64,000 nt of DNA from contig NC_067201.1 in NCBI RefSeq assembly GCF_000699445.3, positions 14,997,501-15,061,500 on the forward strand. Reading direction: 5' to 3'. Below, one piece after another: positions 1-11,719 of the stretch; within the stretch, counting starts at the first letter, position 1; the number at the start of each line of letters is the position of its first letter. The notes beneath the pieces were generated by a model, which was given only the letters and a program-made list of their open reading frames with translations, was not told the DNA's origin and did not search any database. The position numbers were made by a program, and so were the translations under genes. This DNA is from Schistosoma haematobium. Its lineage: Eukaryota; Platyhelminthes; Trematoda; Strigeidida; Schistosomatidae.

Positions 1-352
1 TTCGCTTTCATTTTTTATTTATTCACAATTACTCTTCTCCACTTTTGTTCTTTGTTTGTATGTGTATTTAGCTATCAAATTGATTGTAATGATGGTTTGA
101 TGGGTATCGATAATTTTATTATGTTATAGATTTTCCGTTAAGAACAGAGAGGAAAGATTGAAACGGGTTAAATATCAGGATATATATACACTTACGCCTG
201 TTACTCCCAATGGAGCATAGGCCGCCGACCAGCATTCTCCAACCCACTCTGTCCTGGGCCTTCTTTTCTAATTCCATCCTATTCTTGTTCATTTTTCTCA
301 TGTCTATTTCTATTTCTCGGCGTAATGTGTTCTTTGGTCTTCCTCTTTTCCT

Positions 353-1906
353 TTAGCCTTCAGGATTCCATGTGAGGGCTTGTCTTGTGACGCAGTTGGG
401 TGCTTTCCTCAATGTGTGTCCTATCCACTTCCAGCGCTTCTTCCTGATTTCTTCCTCCGCTGGGATCTGGTTTGTTCTCTCCCACAGTAGGTTGTTACTA
501 ATAGTGTCCGGCCAACGGATCCGAAGTATTTTGCGTAGACAACTGTTAATAAACACCTGTATTTTCTGGATGATGGCTTTCGTAGTTCTCCAGGTTTCCG
601 CCCCATACAGTAGAACTGTCTTGGCATTTGTATTGAAAATCCTGACCTTGGTGTTGGTTGACAGTTGCTTTGAGTTCCAGATGTTCCTCAGTTGTAAATA
701 TGCTGCTCTTGCTTTGCCGATCCGCGTCTTCACATCTTTACCAGATCCACCCTGTTCCTCAATGATGCTGCCCGAATATGTAAAGGTTTTTACATCTTCC
801 AAATCTTCTCCGTCAATTGTGATTGGATTGGTGCATTCTGTGTTGTATCGGAGAATCCTGCTTTTCCCTTTGTGTATATTGAGACCTACTGCTGCTGAGG
901 CTGCTGCCACACTGTTCGTCTTCTGCATTTGTTGTTGCGTTTGGGATAGAAGGGCCAGATCATCTGCGAAGTCTAGATCGTCCAACTGCATCCTAGATGT
1001 CCACTGTATCCAGTGTTTCCCTTCAGATGTTGACGTATTCATGATCCAGTCGATCACCAGGAGAAAGAGAAAGGGTGAGAGTAAGCAACCTTGCCTAACA
1101 CCGGTCTTCACTTCGAACGACTTTGTCAACTGTCCTCCATGCACGATTTTGCAGTGTAATCCATCATATGAGTTCTGTATGATATTGACTATCTTCTGAG
1201 GCACGCCGTAGTGTCGAAGAAGTTTCCATAGTGTTGTTCTGTCCACGCTATCAAATGCCTTTTCGTAGTCAATGAAGTTGATGTAGAATGGTGGATTCCA
1301 TTCAATTGATTGTTCCACAATGACCCGTAGGGTTGCGATTTGGTCTGTACACGATCTATCCTTACGGAATCCTGCCTGTTGGTCACGAAGTTGGGCGTCT
1401 ACGCAGTCCTTCATCCTGTTTAGCAATACCCTGTTGAAGACTTTTCCCGGTATTGAGAGAAGAGTGATGCCCCTGTAGTTATCACAGTTGCTGAAATCGT
1501 CCCTCTTTGGTATTTTGACCAGAAGTCCTTCTTTTCAGTCTGTTGATACTTGTTCCTCATCCCAAATCTTATTGAAGAGAATGTGGAGTATCCTTGCATT
1601 TGCCGCTACGTCTGCTTTCAGTGCCTCTGCTGGAATGTTGTCTGGTCCTGCTGCTTTGCCACTCTTGATTTGTCTGATGGCCATGCTGATTTCTTCAATT
1701 GTTGGTGGGCCAACATTGATTGGGAGGTCCGTGGGTGCTGCTTCGACGTTGGGTGGGTTCAGTGGAGCTGGTTGATTCAAGAGTTCTTTGAAGTGTTCTA
1801 CCCACCTGTTTCGTTGCTCTTCAATGTTGGTGATTACCTTGCCTTCCTTGCTTTTCACTGGTCGTTCTGGTTTGCGGCGATTTCCAGAGTTTCTTTGTCG
1901 TGTCAT
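353..1906 (-). pseudogene. Reverse transcriptase domain of LINE-A copy 1
   Basis: The minus-strand reading frame runs from 1906 to 353, broken only by one TGA at 1535-1537 where the sister copies suggest tryptophan. Visible RT features: GKAAGPDNIP (fingers), an AGFRKDRSC block, [13 protein letters not shown] (motif A region), [13 protein letters not shown] (motif B region) and the catalytic FADDLALLS box, all intact. After the palm comes a long C-terminal region with a tryptophan-rich WKWIGHTLR motif shared by the other copies. The catalytic aspartates are preserved, so the copy decayed fairly recently or only by a few lesions. It is not expected to make a full protein. Confidence 0.85.
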
Positions 1907-1999
1907 ACAATTGTCTCATGTTTCCTTCTCTTGCAGCCTTTTCCGCCGCCGTTGCTAAATCTTCCACATATTTACGTTTGTCGATTCTGATGTTCCTCT

Positions 2000-2692
2000 T
2001 CACTTGTTTGTTAACTTCTGTGTATTCAGCTTGTGCTTTGGCTTTTTCTGCTCTTGTTCGGCTGGTATTGATTGCTGCCTTCTTGTTCCTCCTTTCTTGA
2101 ATCTTATCCAGTGTATCAACAGTGATCCATTCCTTGTGATGGTGCTTTTGTGGCCCAGGACCTCATGACATGTTGAAGTGATTGCCTCTTTGATCCCCTT
2201 CCAGTTGCTCTCCACAGTAGTACCTTCTCCATTGAGTAGATCATGAAAGGCCTGGAACTTGTTGCTGAGGACTATCTTGAATTCGTTGAGTTTGTTAGTA
2301 TCCTGAAGAAAGGCCGTATTGAACTTTTGTGATATTGTCCGCTCCATTGTCCAGTGCTTCCTGAGTTTCAATTTCATCTTGGCGAACAGCAAGTGATGAT
2401 CTGATGCTATATCAGCTCCTCTCTTGGTTCTCACGTCTTCCATCGTCCTCCTGAACATTTTGTTGATGCAAATATGGTCGATTTGGTTTTGTGTAGTGTG
2501 ATCCGTTGAAGTCCATGTGGTTTTGTGTATGCGTTTATGTGGGAATATAGTGCCGCCTATGACCAGTTTATTGAAGGCACATAGGTTTGCAAATCTCTCA
2601 CCATTTTCGTTCTTTTCTCCCAGTCCATGTCGTCCCATTATGTCTTCATATCCAGTGTTGTCCGTTCCAACCTTGGCGTTGAAATCTCCCAT
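2000..2692 (-). pseudogene. Endonuclease C-terminal half plus linker of LINE-A copy 1
   Basis: Minus-strand frame with MGDFNAKVG, a GRHGLGEKNENG loop, the Q-N-QIDHICI segment and an ASDHHLL motif. These are the DFN, DH(I/V) and SDH signatures of the EEP (exonuclease-endonuclease-phosphatase) fold. The frame is lost near 2000-2030 and continues in another frame (1821-2003), which marks a frameshift. The domain would nick the target DNA for target-primed reverse transcription; here it is separated from its N-terminal half by the foldback insertion. Confidence 0.8.
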
Positions 2693-2755
2693 CAGAATGG
2701 TCAGGTCCTTTGTTGGGCACTTCTCGATGATTGACTGCAGCCTATTGTAGAATTG

Positions 2756-2931
2756 TAGGTGTCATTACCAAGGTTTGATTTGATAATTTCGAATAAATTG
2801 AGCATGGGGTTGATTGTTATAAATAATAATAATATATTTGTAATATCCCAATGAGTAGAAAATTGGATTTTCTGACGTTTCGTGACTTAGTGTAAGTCAC
2901 TTCTTCAGAGAATAAATAACCAAATTAAAAT
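2756..2931 (-). mobile_element. Foldback (FB) family element inserted in LINE-A, with 13-bp target duplication
   Basis: The insertion is flanked by the 13-bp direct repeat TATTGTAGAATTG at 2743-2755 and 2932-2944, and removing it restores the endonuclease reading. Related copies lie at 34403-34705 and 52836-53041. It carries no coding sequence. Read on the minus strand it contains a hammerhead-like core (see 2865-2916). Confidence 0.8.
2865..2916 (-). ncRNA. Hammerhead-like ribozyme motif in FB element, copy 1
   Basis: On the minus strand: CUGAAGA (2908-2902), a perfect 7-bp stem II (GUGACUU/AAGUCAC), GAAAC (2881-2877) then directly GUC (2876-2874). Stem I can form UUCU/AGAA (2912-2909 with 2873-2870). 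Oddities: stem III is nearly absent (only C-G between GAAA and UC), and there is an extra A between the CUGAAGA box and stem II. Similar minimal stem III forms are known among retroelement hammerheads, which may act as dimers. Activity is untested. Confidence 0.55.
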
Positions 2932-3295
2932 TATTGTAGAATTGATATTTAGCGTCTTCATTGTAGTCGTTGGTAGGCGCATAGCATTGGATGATGTTCA
3001 TTGAAATGCCCTCTTTCTTTGTTTTGAAGGAGGCTTTGATGATCCATGAGATCCCATGAGGTCCATGAGATTCCCATCCTATGAGTGCATTTTGTGCTTC
3101 TTTCGACAGCACCAATCCAACTCTTTGTGTATGTAGGGCATTTACTTCTTCATGGCCGGAGTATAACAAGAGTTCTCCTGAAGTTAGTCGTTGTTGTCCA
3201 ACTTGTGTCCAATGTGTTTCACTGATCCCAAGTACCTCCAGATTGTATCTCCTCATTTCTGCAGCAATTTGGGAGGCTCTCCCGGTGTCCCACAT
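2897..3295 (-). pseudogene. Endonuclease N-terminal half of LINE-A copy 1
   Basis: The minus-strand translation contains LEVLGISETHW, the E-containing metal-binding motif of EEP endonucleases, and further on an IIQCYAPTND motif found in all LINE-A copies here. The frame runs into the inserted foldback element at about 2944. With 2000-2692 it makes up one endonuclease domain. Confidence 0.8.
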
Positions 3296-3584
3296 TGTAC
3301 GAACATTTCATGCACCCAAATAAATGGTCGCTCTAGTTGTCAGAAGAGGCATCGGCCTCGTAACTTCCGAAGGAATTCGGCTTTCATTATGAAGCGTCAT
3401 AGTTCTTTTAAATGAAGACCTTCTGACTCCCAGGGCAGAGTTTAAAAGGTTTGAATAATTTTTCTGGTTAGCTTTTTTTAAGCGAGTTAGTTCTCTACGG
3501 CATGGGGTCGCTAACCCCATGCCCAACCCTCCTCCTTTATCTAGGCTTGGGGCCGGCAGTAGCCTCCGGAGGGACTCCAGGCGG

Positions 3585-3587
<3 letters not shown>

Positions 3588-3646
<59 letters not shown>
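3588..3646. repeat. (TA)n microsatellite
   Basis: Uninterrupted TA repeat of about 58 bp directly at the 5' boundary of LINE-A copy 1. It marks either the insertion target or slippage at the junction. Confidence 0.95.
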
Positions 3647-3647
<1 letters not shown>

Positions 3648-3689
3648 GGTAATTATTATTAATCAGTTATTTAGAATAAAGAAATCGTG

Positions 3690-3838
3690 TTTAATAGTGG
3701 AATAGAAGACAGGTGTTTCGTCCTATTTGAGACTCAGCTGGATGTATCTGTATCCCGTTGTTAATGTCCACATCGGGACTCGAACACACTAGCTTTATTA
3801 TTAAACGTGCAAAGCATTATCAGCTGAGCTACTGAGTC
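3690..3838 (-). mobile_element. Alpha SINE (Sm-alpha-like), degenerate hammerhead
   Basis: The minus strand shows a tRNA-like head with an A box (GTAGCTCAGCTGATAATGC) and a B box (GTTCGAGTCCCGA, 3785-3773), then ACATCCAGCTGA, a stem II with GGACGAAAC, and a GTC. The CUGANGA core has lost three bases, so this hammerhead should be inactive. Confidence 0.75.
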
Positions 3839-6320
3839 AAGATGATCAATAATTTGTCTATATCATAAGTGACATAATGGCTACATCTAGGTAATCCGCG
3901 CAAAATGTACTCATGTCAAGAAAGACCAGTCAACACTCAATCCTGAATATCAATATGAGGATAACTCATATTTTTTCCTATGAACGATATAAATACTCTG
4001 TGTTTCTGAAAAAGTACTGTATACTTATTATTCTACTGCACTGTTTATGTGACATCATATTTTCATCGTTTATCCAAATCAATCGATAAAATATTGAATA
4101 CATAAATCAAAGTATGAAAACTAAAAGACAACTTTGAGCTACGCTTATCCTCATTTTTAGTATACTATGAACTTATTATGCAAAATATTAGTAAATAAAC
4201 ACAATTTTAAGACACATCAATCTATCCGGTATTAATAGGTGTTCTCATTATAATTGTGTTCTATATAAACATTTATTTTATCTGACTGGATTTATTGACA
4301 TAAACGTCCTCTTTTAAGTACAGTTATGTGCATAGAAGTTAAACCGGAAAAAATCTGTTATATTAGTCTAATGATTAAGTTAGAAACACAGCTATACAAG
4401 TGTTAGTATTAATATAATGGACAATTTTAACGTAAATACATTTGGTGAATTCAATAATTCTAAGTAGTACAACATTATTTACATTCAGTGTGTTGTATTA
4501 AGACCACTTGATATAATAATACAAAATACTTATATATGGAAACTGACATTGGAATTATCATTTGAATGAGAGGGTGAGGAACAAACAAAAGCGTAAAATT
4601 CCAAGCAAAATATACCATTTGCAGAAGAAGAAAAAAACAAACGAAAATTGTGTAAGTCATGAACTCGTTTTTTTTACCAACCAGTTAGTACTAGTAGAGT
4701 GAAAAATCGAAATAAAGTACGATGAAAAACGTTGTAATCTTTAAATATATACATAAAATTATGAAGGAAATAAAAGAAGATTTTATTGAATTTAGAAAAG
4801 AAAATGCCTAAAAATCAATGGATTTATAAATACAAATCCATATTTGTACTAAGTGGTCATCGGCAAGACTATCATTGCTGAATGAACCAGTGAAATCAAC
4901 GAAAGAAAGCCTTGGATTTTGGCGCGAAACTCATTCTTCCTTGTAGCTAAATAAAGGTGGATTTATACGCAACGTTTAAATTTCTTAGATAAAGTTGTAG
5001 TATATAATAAAAACTGTTTCATGGATAATCGGATAAGGAGAGTTGAAAAACTCACTGTATTATTATAACCGTAATTATTATTATTATTATTTTCGCTATA
5101 TTATAACATCCATGATATATGAATCCAAGTACACTTGACCAAAGAATCATAATTATTAATGCTTCATTTGTTTAGACATGTTCTACAGAATAATCAGCTT
5201 TACACAACAAAGCGAAGAAACTTTACATCATTAAAGACTCATTTACATACGAAAAAGGCACTTTTACAAAACTGAAGACTCTTGTCATTTAGGTTAAAAT
5301 TCATACTTGATAAAATATCTGACACAACAAAATCTGGTCACAAACCTTTCAAAAATGACATAAAAGTACTAAGGGCTTATCTATAAAGAAATCGTAACTA
5401 ACCTCAAGCTTACAACAAAACCAATACCACTCAACCCTACAAGAGATATCCGTAGTGTAGAGTGCCTACAGATGCTGGATGAAAGAATATATAATGGCAA
5501 TCACAATCCATTCTTTGATTGAAATTATTGTCTAACATGCAAAATCCACCAAATAAGTGAACGGAAAAAGACGGTAATTGGTGAGTATAACACACTTAGC
5601 ATACTTGGGAACGTTGAGAACTACTCATGATCAATGGAATTATGTAATTCTTGTAATAACTGATTATTTTGTAAAAAACTGTTTAAGTATAACTCAGGAA
5701 CGTGATTTGCATTTCTAACTTGAGTCGATTAGAGCTGTTGTGCAGTTAAAATCCCTTTTCATTGATAACACTGTTGAGTTTCTACCGTCATCAAAATGTA
5801 GCGTTATGATCACAAGATTTGAAATATTTGGGTTCTATCCTTGATGCGGTTGTGAATATGTACGGCTGAATCCCGTACTAAGAAGAGATAGCTGTCCATT
5901 GTTTCCTGATTTTCAATACTTGTCTAACTAAAGTCAATCCATCATATAAAACTACAATGTGTCATTCAAACTAAACTTCTTCAAGTTTCGACTTGATAAT
6001 TATTGTAACCGGACAGACTCGCTTCGTAAAAGGTCAGTTTATGTTGTCAGCTCATTTGCATCCATTCGATCAGTGGATGGAGATACATTTATGAATTTCA
6101 GAAAAATGAATACTACTCTATCAGTTACTTTAATTATTTTCTTAGTTGTTCAAACAGCGTATTCTTAACTTTACTCATCGATTCACCCTACCCCTAAACT
6201 ACTGTCATATTAAAATCCATGTTACATCTGAGTCATTTAAAAGAATCCATTACGATATAGAAAAACTAAGGTTTCACTGTAAATCCAGTGTATTTATGTT
6301 TATAAACAAGTACTTAATAA
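3839..6320. other. AT-rich stretch with no recognisable gene
   Basis: Only short chance ORFs with no recognisable domain. Small (ATT)n tract near 5068-5090. No tRNA or element boundary could be supported. Confidence 0.6.
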
Positions 6321-6466
6321 AATAATCTCATCAATTGAAATTGAAATATTTCCATCGTTTCGCCTGGCAAATTGATCTAAGCCGCATCAAGGAAATAGAA
6401 GGAAGCTTGAATCAGTTTACCGGAAGAAACGCTGGAAATATTTAGATTTCAATTGATGAGATTATT
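6321..6466. repeat. Small foldback element with 41-bp inverted arms
   Basis: The arm at 6321-6361 pairs with 6426-6466 at 38 of 41 positions, around a 64-bp loop. No coding potential. It resembles a MITE-like hairpin; no clear target duplication was found. Confidence 0.75.
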
Positions 6467-6489
6467 TAAAATTTAATTTTTGCATTTAA

Positions 6490-6863
6490 TGTCTTCCTTC
6501 TATGTGTTTATGATAAATCTTGTGAATTGAACGCTATATTCGTTTCCTAAGCTATTCTGTAAACCCAAAGCTAGAACTATACAGCGACCTGAACAACGAG
6601 AGAAGACACTAAGTATGCGAGAAATACTTTACTCCAAGGTTTATTTTTGTACAGTAAAACACGGGTATTTATAGATGTCAACATTTGTTAAATCAACACC
6701 ATATTTTGACCAATCCTCTAAAAGACATGTTATGCTACTGACCAATAGTAGCAAACCACGTTGACATTCTAGAAAACTCCATCATGCTCTGATTGGCTAG
6801 GACTCTTCGGCTCCTTTAGGGCCTCTGGAGGCTCCGTTGCAGTTCTCGAAAAGCCGACTCAAC
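6490..6863 (-). mobile_element. Solo LTR-like sequence
   Basis: On the minus strand it starts TGTTGAGTCGGC at 6863, has a TATAAATAC box and an AATAAACC signal in the right order, and ends near a CATAAACA at about 6495. Its downstream half (CCTTGGAGTA ... GGTCGCTGTATAGTTC) recurs on the + strand at 15722-15885. No internal coding region is attached. It is probably a solo LTR; exact ends are uncertain. Confidence 0.6.
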
Positions 6864-7269
6864 AGTTTGGCGCTTAATTTCTATCAAGTTATTCGTTAAC
6901 TTTCTGACAAATATTCATATACAGTCCCTTATTGATCAAATGTAATAATGAAAATACTGTTATATAGGGAATTTGTTTCACATATATATATTTTTAGACA
7001 AGATTTTATTAGCTGATAAATAACATCATTTCCAAGTGAGATCTTCATAAACACTTACTGTTCGTTGATCGTGTTAATTTCATGATTTCTATCATTGACT
7101 ATTAAATATTATGTACAAATATAAACACTTTGAAAATTCTTGTTCTAAATCTGTCATACTTTACCAAACAAGTTTATTTTGTCAAATTTAATCTTCACTA
7201 CACTTTTTCCCATATCGAATCAGACGAATTATGTAATCATTTATTCGTTTAATTGTATTCCACTGTAAC

Positions 7270-7395
7270 TTCCACATGGAGTATCAGTTTCCTCAAGGAA
7301 ACGAATATTAAAGATACGCCTTGTCGAAAAGTGTTAACTAGCACGAAACCTAAGTCCAGAAGGTTCCTGATGATCGTTTCCAATCACCTAACACT
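7270..7395 (+). mobile_element. Gamma SINE fragment with decayed hammerhead
   Basis: Contains the block CTAGCACGAAACC followed by GTCCAG (7339-7358), matching the intact gamma element at 56684-56730. The CUGANGA half has decayed, so no active ribozyme is predicted. Confidence 0.5.
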
Positions 7396-10300
7396 AAATT
7401 TTTGTTAATGTAAGAGCATTTTCAACTGTCATCATACCGGTTGAGTAAATAAATAAATAAATAAAACCCATTTAGTGTCATTTGTACTATTATCTTCTCC
7501 AGTTTGATCACTAGAATCTATACTAAACATGTAGTCTATGCACGGTGAACCAACAAATTTAAAATTGACCTCCATTACATAATCTTTGCGTTACAAATAA
7601 GATGATCATAGTTGGTATTACCAAGTTACCGATGTCAATTAAACTTACATGTGATTATGAGATACATCTAGAATACTGATGTATAAAATCCAAGTAACTA
7701 ATTAGAGTAATCATAAATAGAGGCAACTGTTATCAAACTTCTCCCATATAGCCTATGTGTATAAAAGAGAAGTCCGACAAGCCTTTCTTTGAATGATAAC
7801 TATGACTGTAAATAAATAACTCTTTTGTTATCCTTTTTGTTTTTTAATCCAATTCTATATTTCTTATATTACTTTGTTGACCCTCATATATTAAGATAAT
7901 TCTGGTTTTAATTTGTTCAGAGTAATAAAACAACTATTTAGTTCCCTCTCCACTCCATAATACTATTCCTTTGCAACGTATCAAACTTAAATGTCGTTAT
8001 TCATATATATCGTGTGTTCTGTTCTTCTTATCATGATTTTTGGTTCCCTTTTGAACATCCATCTCAACTTCACTATGGTATGTTAAACCTTTGTCTAAGA
8101 CAATTAATAATAATCCTTGTAGTTTTAGACTGTTTGAAGTTGATAAGATACTATGAAACTTTGTTGCTTTTGCTCTGTTTGGTCACAAATTAACCATACA
8201 AATGAGAGTTTAAAAATGTAAAGTTAGAATTAACGATTGTTAGTAATGAGATAATAACGAATTTTAAAAAAGTATAGATGAAGATAATATCTAACAAGGG
8301 ACAAAGACCATTACTTAATGTTAGTGGAAAACAATTCGATTTATAGGAAGTATGTTGTGTTTTTGCTTAGAAGGTAAGTTACTGAATCATTCAGAAGAAT
8401 AAGCACGAAAGTGTCTAAACTTCACATTAACGAGACTTTATTGTATAACAGTGACTCAGCGACATAATTGGTATTCAAGGTCAAAATATCTATCCATTAT
8501 GACTGAAAAAATTGTTAACGGAACGGAAGAAGGCAAATAGAAAGCATCATACCTGTAAAAATTTAATTTTTTTAAACCATATTTCACCAGACCATGACGA
8601 AACAGTGACTAAATTTATCTTTGCAAATATTCTGGAAAACTGGCATACTAAAGTGAAACTAAGACATTCTATTCTTAAATCAATATTCAATCACATGAGT
8701 ATGATTTAACATATTTCATATGTTTTAGTGACCTACTTTTATCAAGAGAACGCGATTGGCTTAATGGAAACAATTACTATTATAACCAATTGTACCAGTG
8801 ATTGTTTTACTGTCCTTGTTTGTTTAACTGTACTAAAGACCTTCTTCCTTCCGTTGATTGTGACCGTGCGCGAATTCGGTTACGCTCAGTAACCGCACTT
8901 GTAAACTGGCACGATCTCGGTATTCTTTTGATACCATGAAATCGCCAACAACTACATCTCGACTACAGCCACTAACTGCCTTCTGATATTTGGCCTACGG
9001 GGGATCTTATCAGTTGACTGGCACGTAGTCTTCCTGTAGTGGTGATCATAGTCAATCGCGACTCGACACCACACTACACATGTATGACTTACACTATAAA
9101 AATGATAGAATAACTTTTTTGTGTAATTTATCGCTGAATTACTTCACATTGCTCGAAAGTTGTATGGTCGTCTAATTCAAATACTGATATACGCGCTTCC
9201 TATATATATATGTCCATTAGATACATAAAATACTACCATTACAAAGTACATCAGAGGATTTCATCCAATAACGTGCCTTGTTTCTCGTTCATCACCCAAT
9301 GTTTGGTCCTTAGAGAGAATATGAACATGGAATGTGATATATCTGGATTATATCAGTCTATCAACTCTTCCTCCTCAAAGACAGACTCACCATTTTGGAT
9401 TCAGCTGCGTAAGATGGAGTCGAGTTCCATTAACTGGTACAAGGTGATGCTATGTTGTTGTGATTATTTATTGATTTTCAACATTGAACTCACCATAATT
9501 AATTCAAAATGTGGTCTATTACAATTTAATACAGAAGTAACATTACCATATTAGTTGGCATAAAACGTCGCTTTTTGGCTATATATAACGAGATATTGTT
9601 GTTTACCTCTTGATTTATCTATTTTACTCATCATTCAGTTTAAAATCATAAATTGATTACCAATAATGCATCCTAGATGCAGATGTCTTTGGTGAATCAG
9701 ACTTGCTTCGATAATCTAGAATTTGTATGTGTTAAGGATTGGTTTGTAAAGTAAATATTTGAAATAACTGTTCTCGACTTTCCCTTATTTTTTAGATTGT
9801 GATAAGATAGACAATTATAGATGGTTAAGAGAAAACTCTGCACCTAGTTTTCATGATAGTTTATACTTGTCAGAAAAGAGTAATTGCAATGTTGTATGTA
9901 TTAACATTTCCTGTGTGATTCAAATCAGCGTCGCTCAATATCACAGTCTGAGCTTTTTGGGACTAGATTGACATGTTTACCATTGACTGATCACTGGGTA
10001 GTGACAAATGTTATGTTTATCTGGTGATTTAATGTTGATCAAATTCAATTGATGAAGATGACCTCCTCCTTCCTTAACCTGATTCTGTAACATATGTTTG
10101 TTTATCATCTATCTTATCGTCTATTAGTAATGCTTATGCAGATAAGTCTACTATTTACAAGATAACCTAAATTAAGACATCTAAAAATAATTTGCTTTAC
10201 CATGTGTTACCTTGCTTAATATTTTGACATTATTTTAATTGAAAATGAATAATTGCTTGCTAATTTTTATTAATATAAACGAAGATACACCATAGCGTTA

Positions 10301-11160
10301 TGTAGCAAAGTAACTACGGATTGTGTACCTTATCGTCCGATATAGTGATTCCAACTGGTAACATTTTCGTGTTTGACTTAATATGGATTGATAAGATTCT
10401 AAAGTTTTATGGTCTACATACGTTCCTTAACAGCCGCCTTAACCGTGTAGTTGTGATCGTTTAGATCTTTGGCCCATTTCGTGATTAATGATATGCACTG
10501 GATAAAAATAAAGAGAATTCAGTGAGGAAATTTTTCTTTTCGACAAAATCATTTACTTATGTTGTATATTCGTATTTATTTATCCATTCATTTGACTTTA
10601 TCGACTCGATTAGAAATATCAGTGTAAATGATGGGAAAATGATCGTAATAGATTTCACTTCTCGCTTTACAAATGTTTCACACAGTGGTAGTTTCATTTT
10701 TCTTTACTATTATAAACTCATTGAAAACTCCTCGAAGTAACACAATTAGTCAAAGAAATTTAACATAAAATATCTGGCAATTGTTAACCTATTAAATTTT
10801 GTTTCTTTTTAAATAAGATTTAAGTCTACTGAATTCAGTGTACATCTTGACTTCTACAAATGATAGCTTAATAACTCTTGATGGTTAAAGTACATCATCA
10901 CCTACATCAGAAATATATTAAAATAGTTAGTAGGAAATCGTAACTATCAAATTAAGGTACATTTTCATCCATTCATAGTAATGGTATACATGTAACATAT
11001 TTGTAATTTGTCTTGATTAGATCAAGTATACTTTCCTTTCCTATGTAACATCAGATATCTTAGTATCTGTTATAACACTTGGAAAATTGAATTACTGAAT
11101 ATATTATCGATCAACTTGCCGTCTGAAGTTGTAATGATTCTACACTATGCACAGGTTTCT
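7396..11160. other. AT-rich stretch with no recognisable gene
   Basis: Short ORFs only (for example 9210-9554, + strand, no recognised domain or supported splice context). The 8840-9085 part is less AT-rich and may be an old repeat, but no partner copy was identified here. Confidence 0.5.
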
Positions 11161-11166
11161 TACATC

Positions 11167-11197
<31 letters not shown>

Positions 11198-11237
11198 TGT
11201 TACTATTACTATTATTATCATTATTATATTATTATTA

Positions 11238-11428
11238 TTTCACTAGTTGAAATCATGAGTCAATTGAAGCTAGACCACCATGGAAAACCTGGAAGCACTG
11301 GACGGTCGATTCGTCCCAGTATGGAACTCCTCAGCAGTGCGCATCCACGATCCCGCCCCCACGAGATTCGAACCCAGGACCTATCAGTCTCGCGCCAGGT
11401 GCTTAATCAACTAGACCACTGAGCCGGC
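11238..11428 (-). mobile_element. Beta SINE (tRNA-headed, hammerhead-bearing), left member of an inverted pair
   Basis: Minus strand: head with GGCTCAGTGGTCTAG (A box) and GGTTCGAATCTC-type B box, then CUGAGGA, stem II, and CGAAUC in place of CGAAAC, then GACCGUCCAGUGC and the family tail (GGTGGTCTAGCTTCAATTGA). The GAAA to GAAU change should inactivate the ribozyme. Confidence 0.8.
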
Positions 11429-11448
11429 ATCCAAAGGTGTCAATGTCT

Positions 11449-11635
11449 AACCGAGACTGATAGGTCCTGGGTTCGAATCTCATGGGGGCGAGATCGTGGA
11501 TGCGCACTGCTGAGGAGTCCCATACAAGGACGAATCGGCCGTCCAGTGCTTCCAGGTTTTCCATGGTGGTCTAGTTTCAATTGACTCATGATCTCAACCA
11601 GTGAAATTTCTAAAACTCTCCACAAAACCCATTCT
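11449..11635 (+). mobile_element. Beta SINE, right member of the inverted pair
   Basis: Same family as 11238-11428 in opposite orientation, head to head with only about 20 bp between. B box GGTTCGAATCTC at about 11470, CTGAGGA with GGACGAATC (again GAAU), tail through CTCCACAAAACCC. The two together could form a hairpin of about 180 bp. Confidence 0.8.
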
Positions 11636-11637
11636 GA

Positions 11638-11639
<2 letters not shown>

Positions 11640-11682
<43 letters not shown>

Positions 11683-11700
11683 CATTATTATTATTATTAA
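11640..11700. repeat. (ATT)n microsatellite
   Basis: About 60 bp of ATT repeat with one ATC interruption, directly at the tail of the beta SINE. A shorter ATT tract also sits at 11168-11240 on the other side of the pair. Confidence 0.9.
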
Positions 11701-11719
11701 TGATCTATTCATCCTACTA

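Larger units (their letters stand above)
190..3590 (-). mobile_element. LINE family A (RTE/SR2-like non-LTR retrotransposon), near full-length, degenerate
   Basis: Read on the minus strand, this stretch gives a 5' leader, an apurinic-type endonuclease and a reverse transcriptase in the order expected of a LINE. The 3' end is at about 190, just after the motif that also ends the copies at 45430 and 52510 (CGTAAGTAAG-like tail). The 5' leader (about 3430-3590) recurs at 46690-46800 and 49610-49700. The copy is dead: an in-frame TGA in the RT, at least two frameshifts and an inserted foldback element (2756-2931). The RTE/SR2-like label rests on the GVRQGC and FADD motifs and the endonuclease-RT order, and is moderately sure. 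Confidence 0.85.

Noticed and set aside
372..1199. Long + strand open frame of 275 codons
   Set aside because: It is the antisense shadow of the LINE-A reverse transcriptase; the minus-strand frame carries all conserved motifs.
5959..6168. Small + strand ORF of 69 codons with a hydrophobic C-terminus
   Set aside because: Tested as a secreted or membrane micro-protein, but no start context, splice partner or repeat support.
9210..9554. + strand ORF of 114 codons in the gene-free stretch
   Set aside because: No recognisable domain, no supported splice context, ordinary AT-rich composition; likely chance.
11440..11712. Minus-strand ORF with poly-isoleucine
   Set aside because: It arises from a beta SINE read together with an ATT microsatellite.
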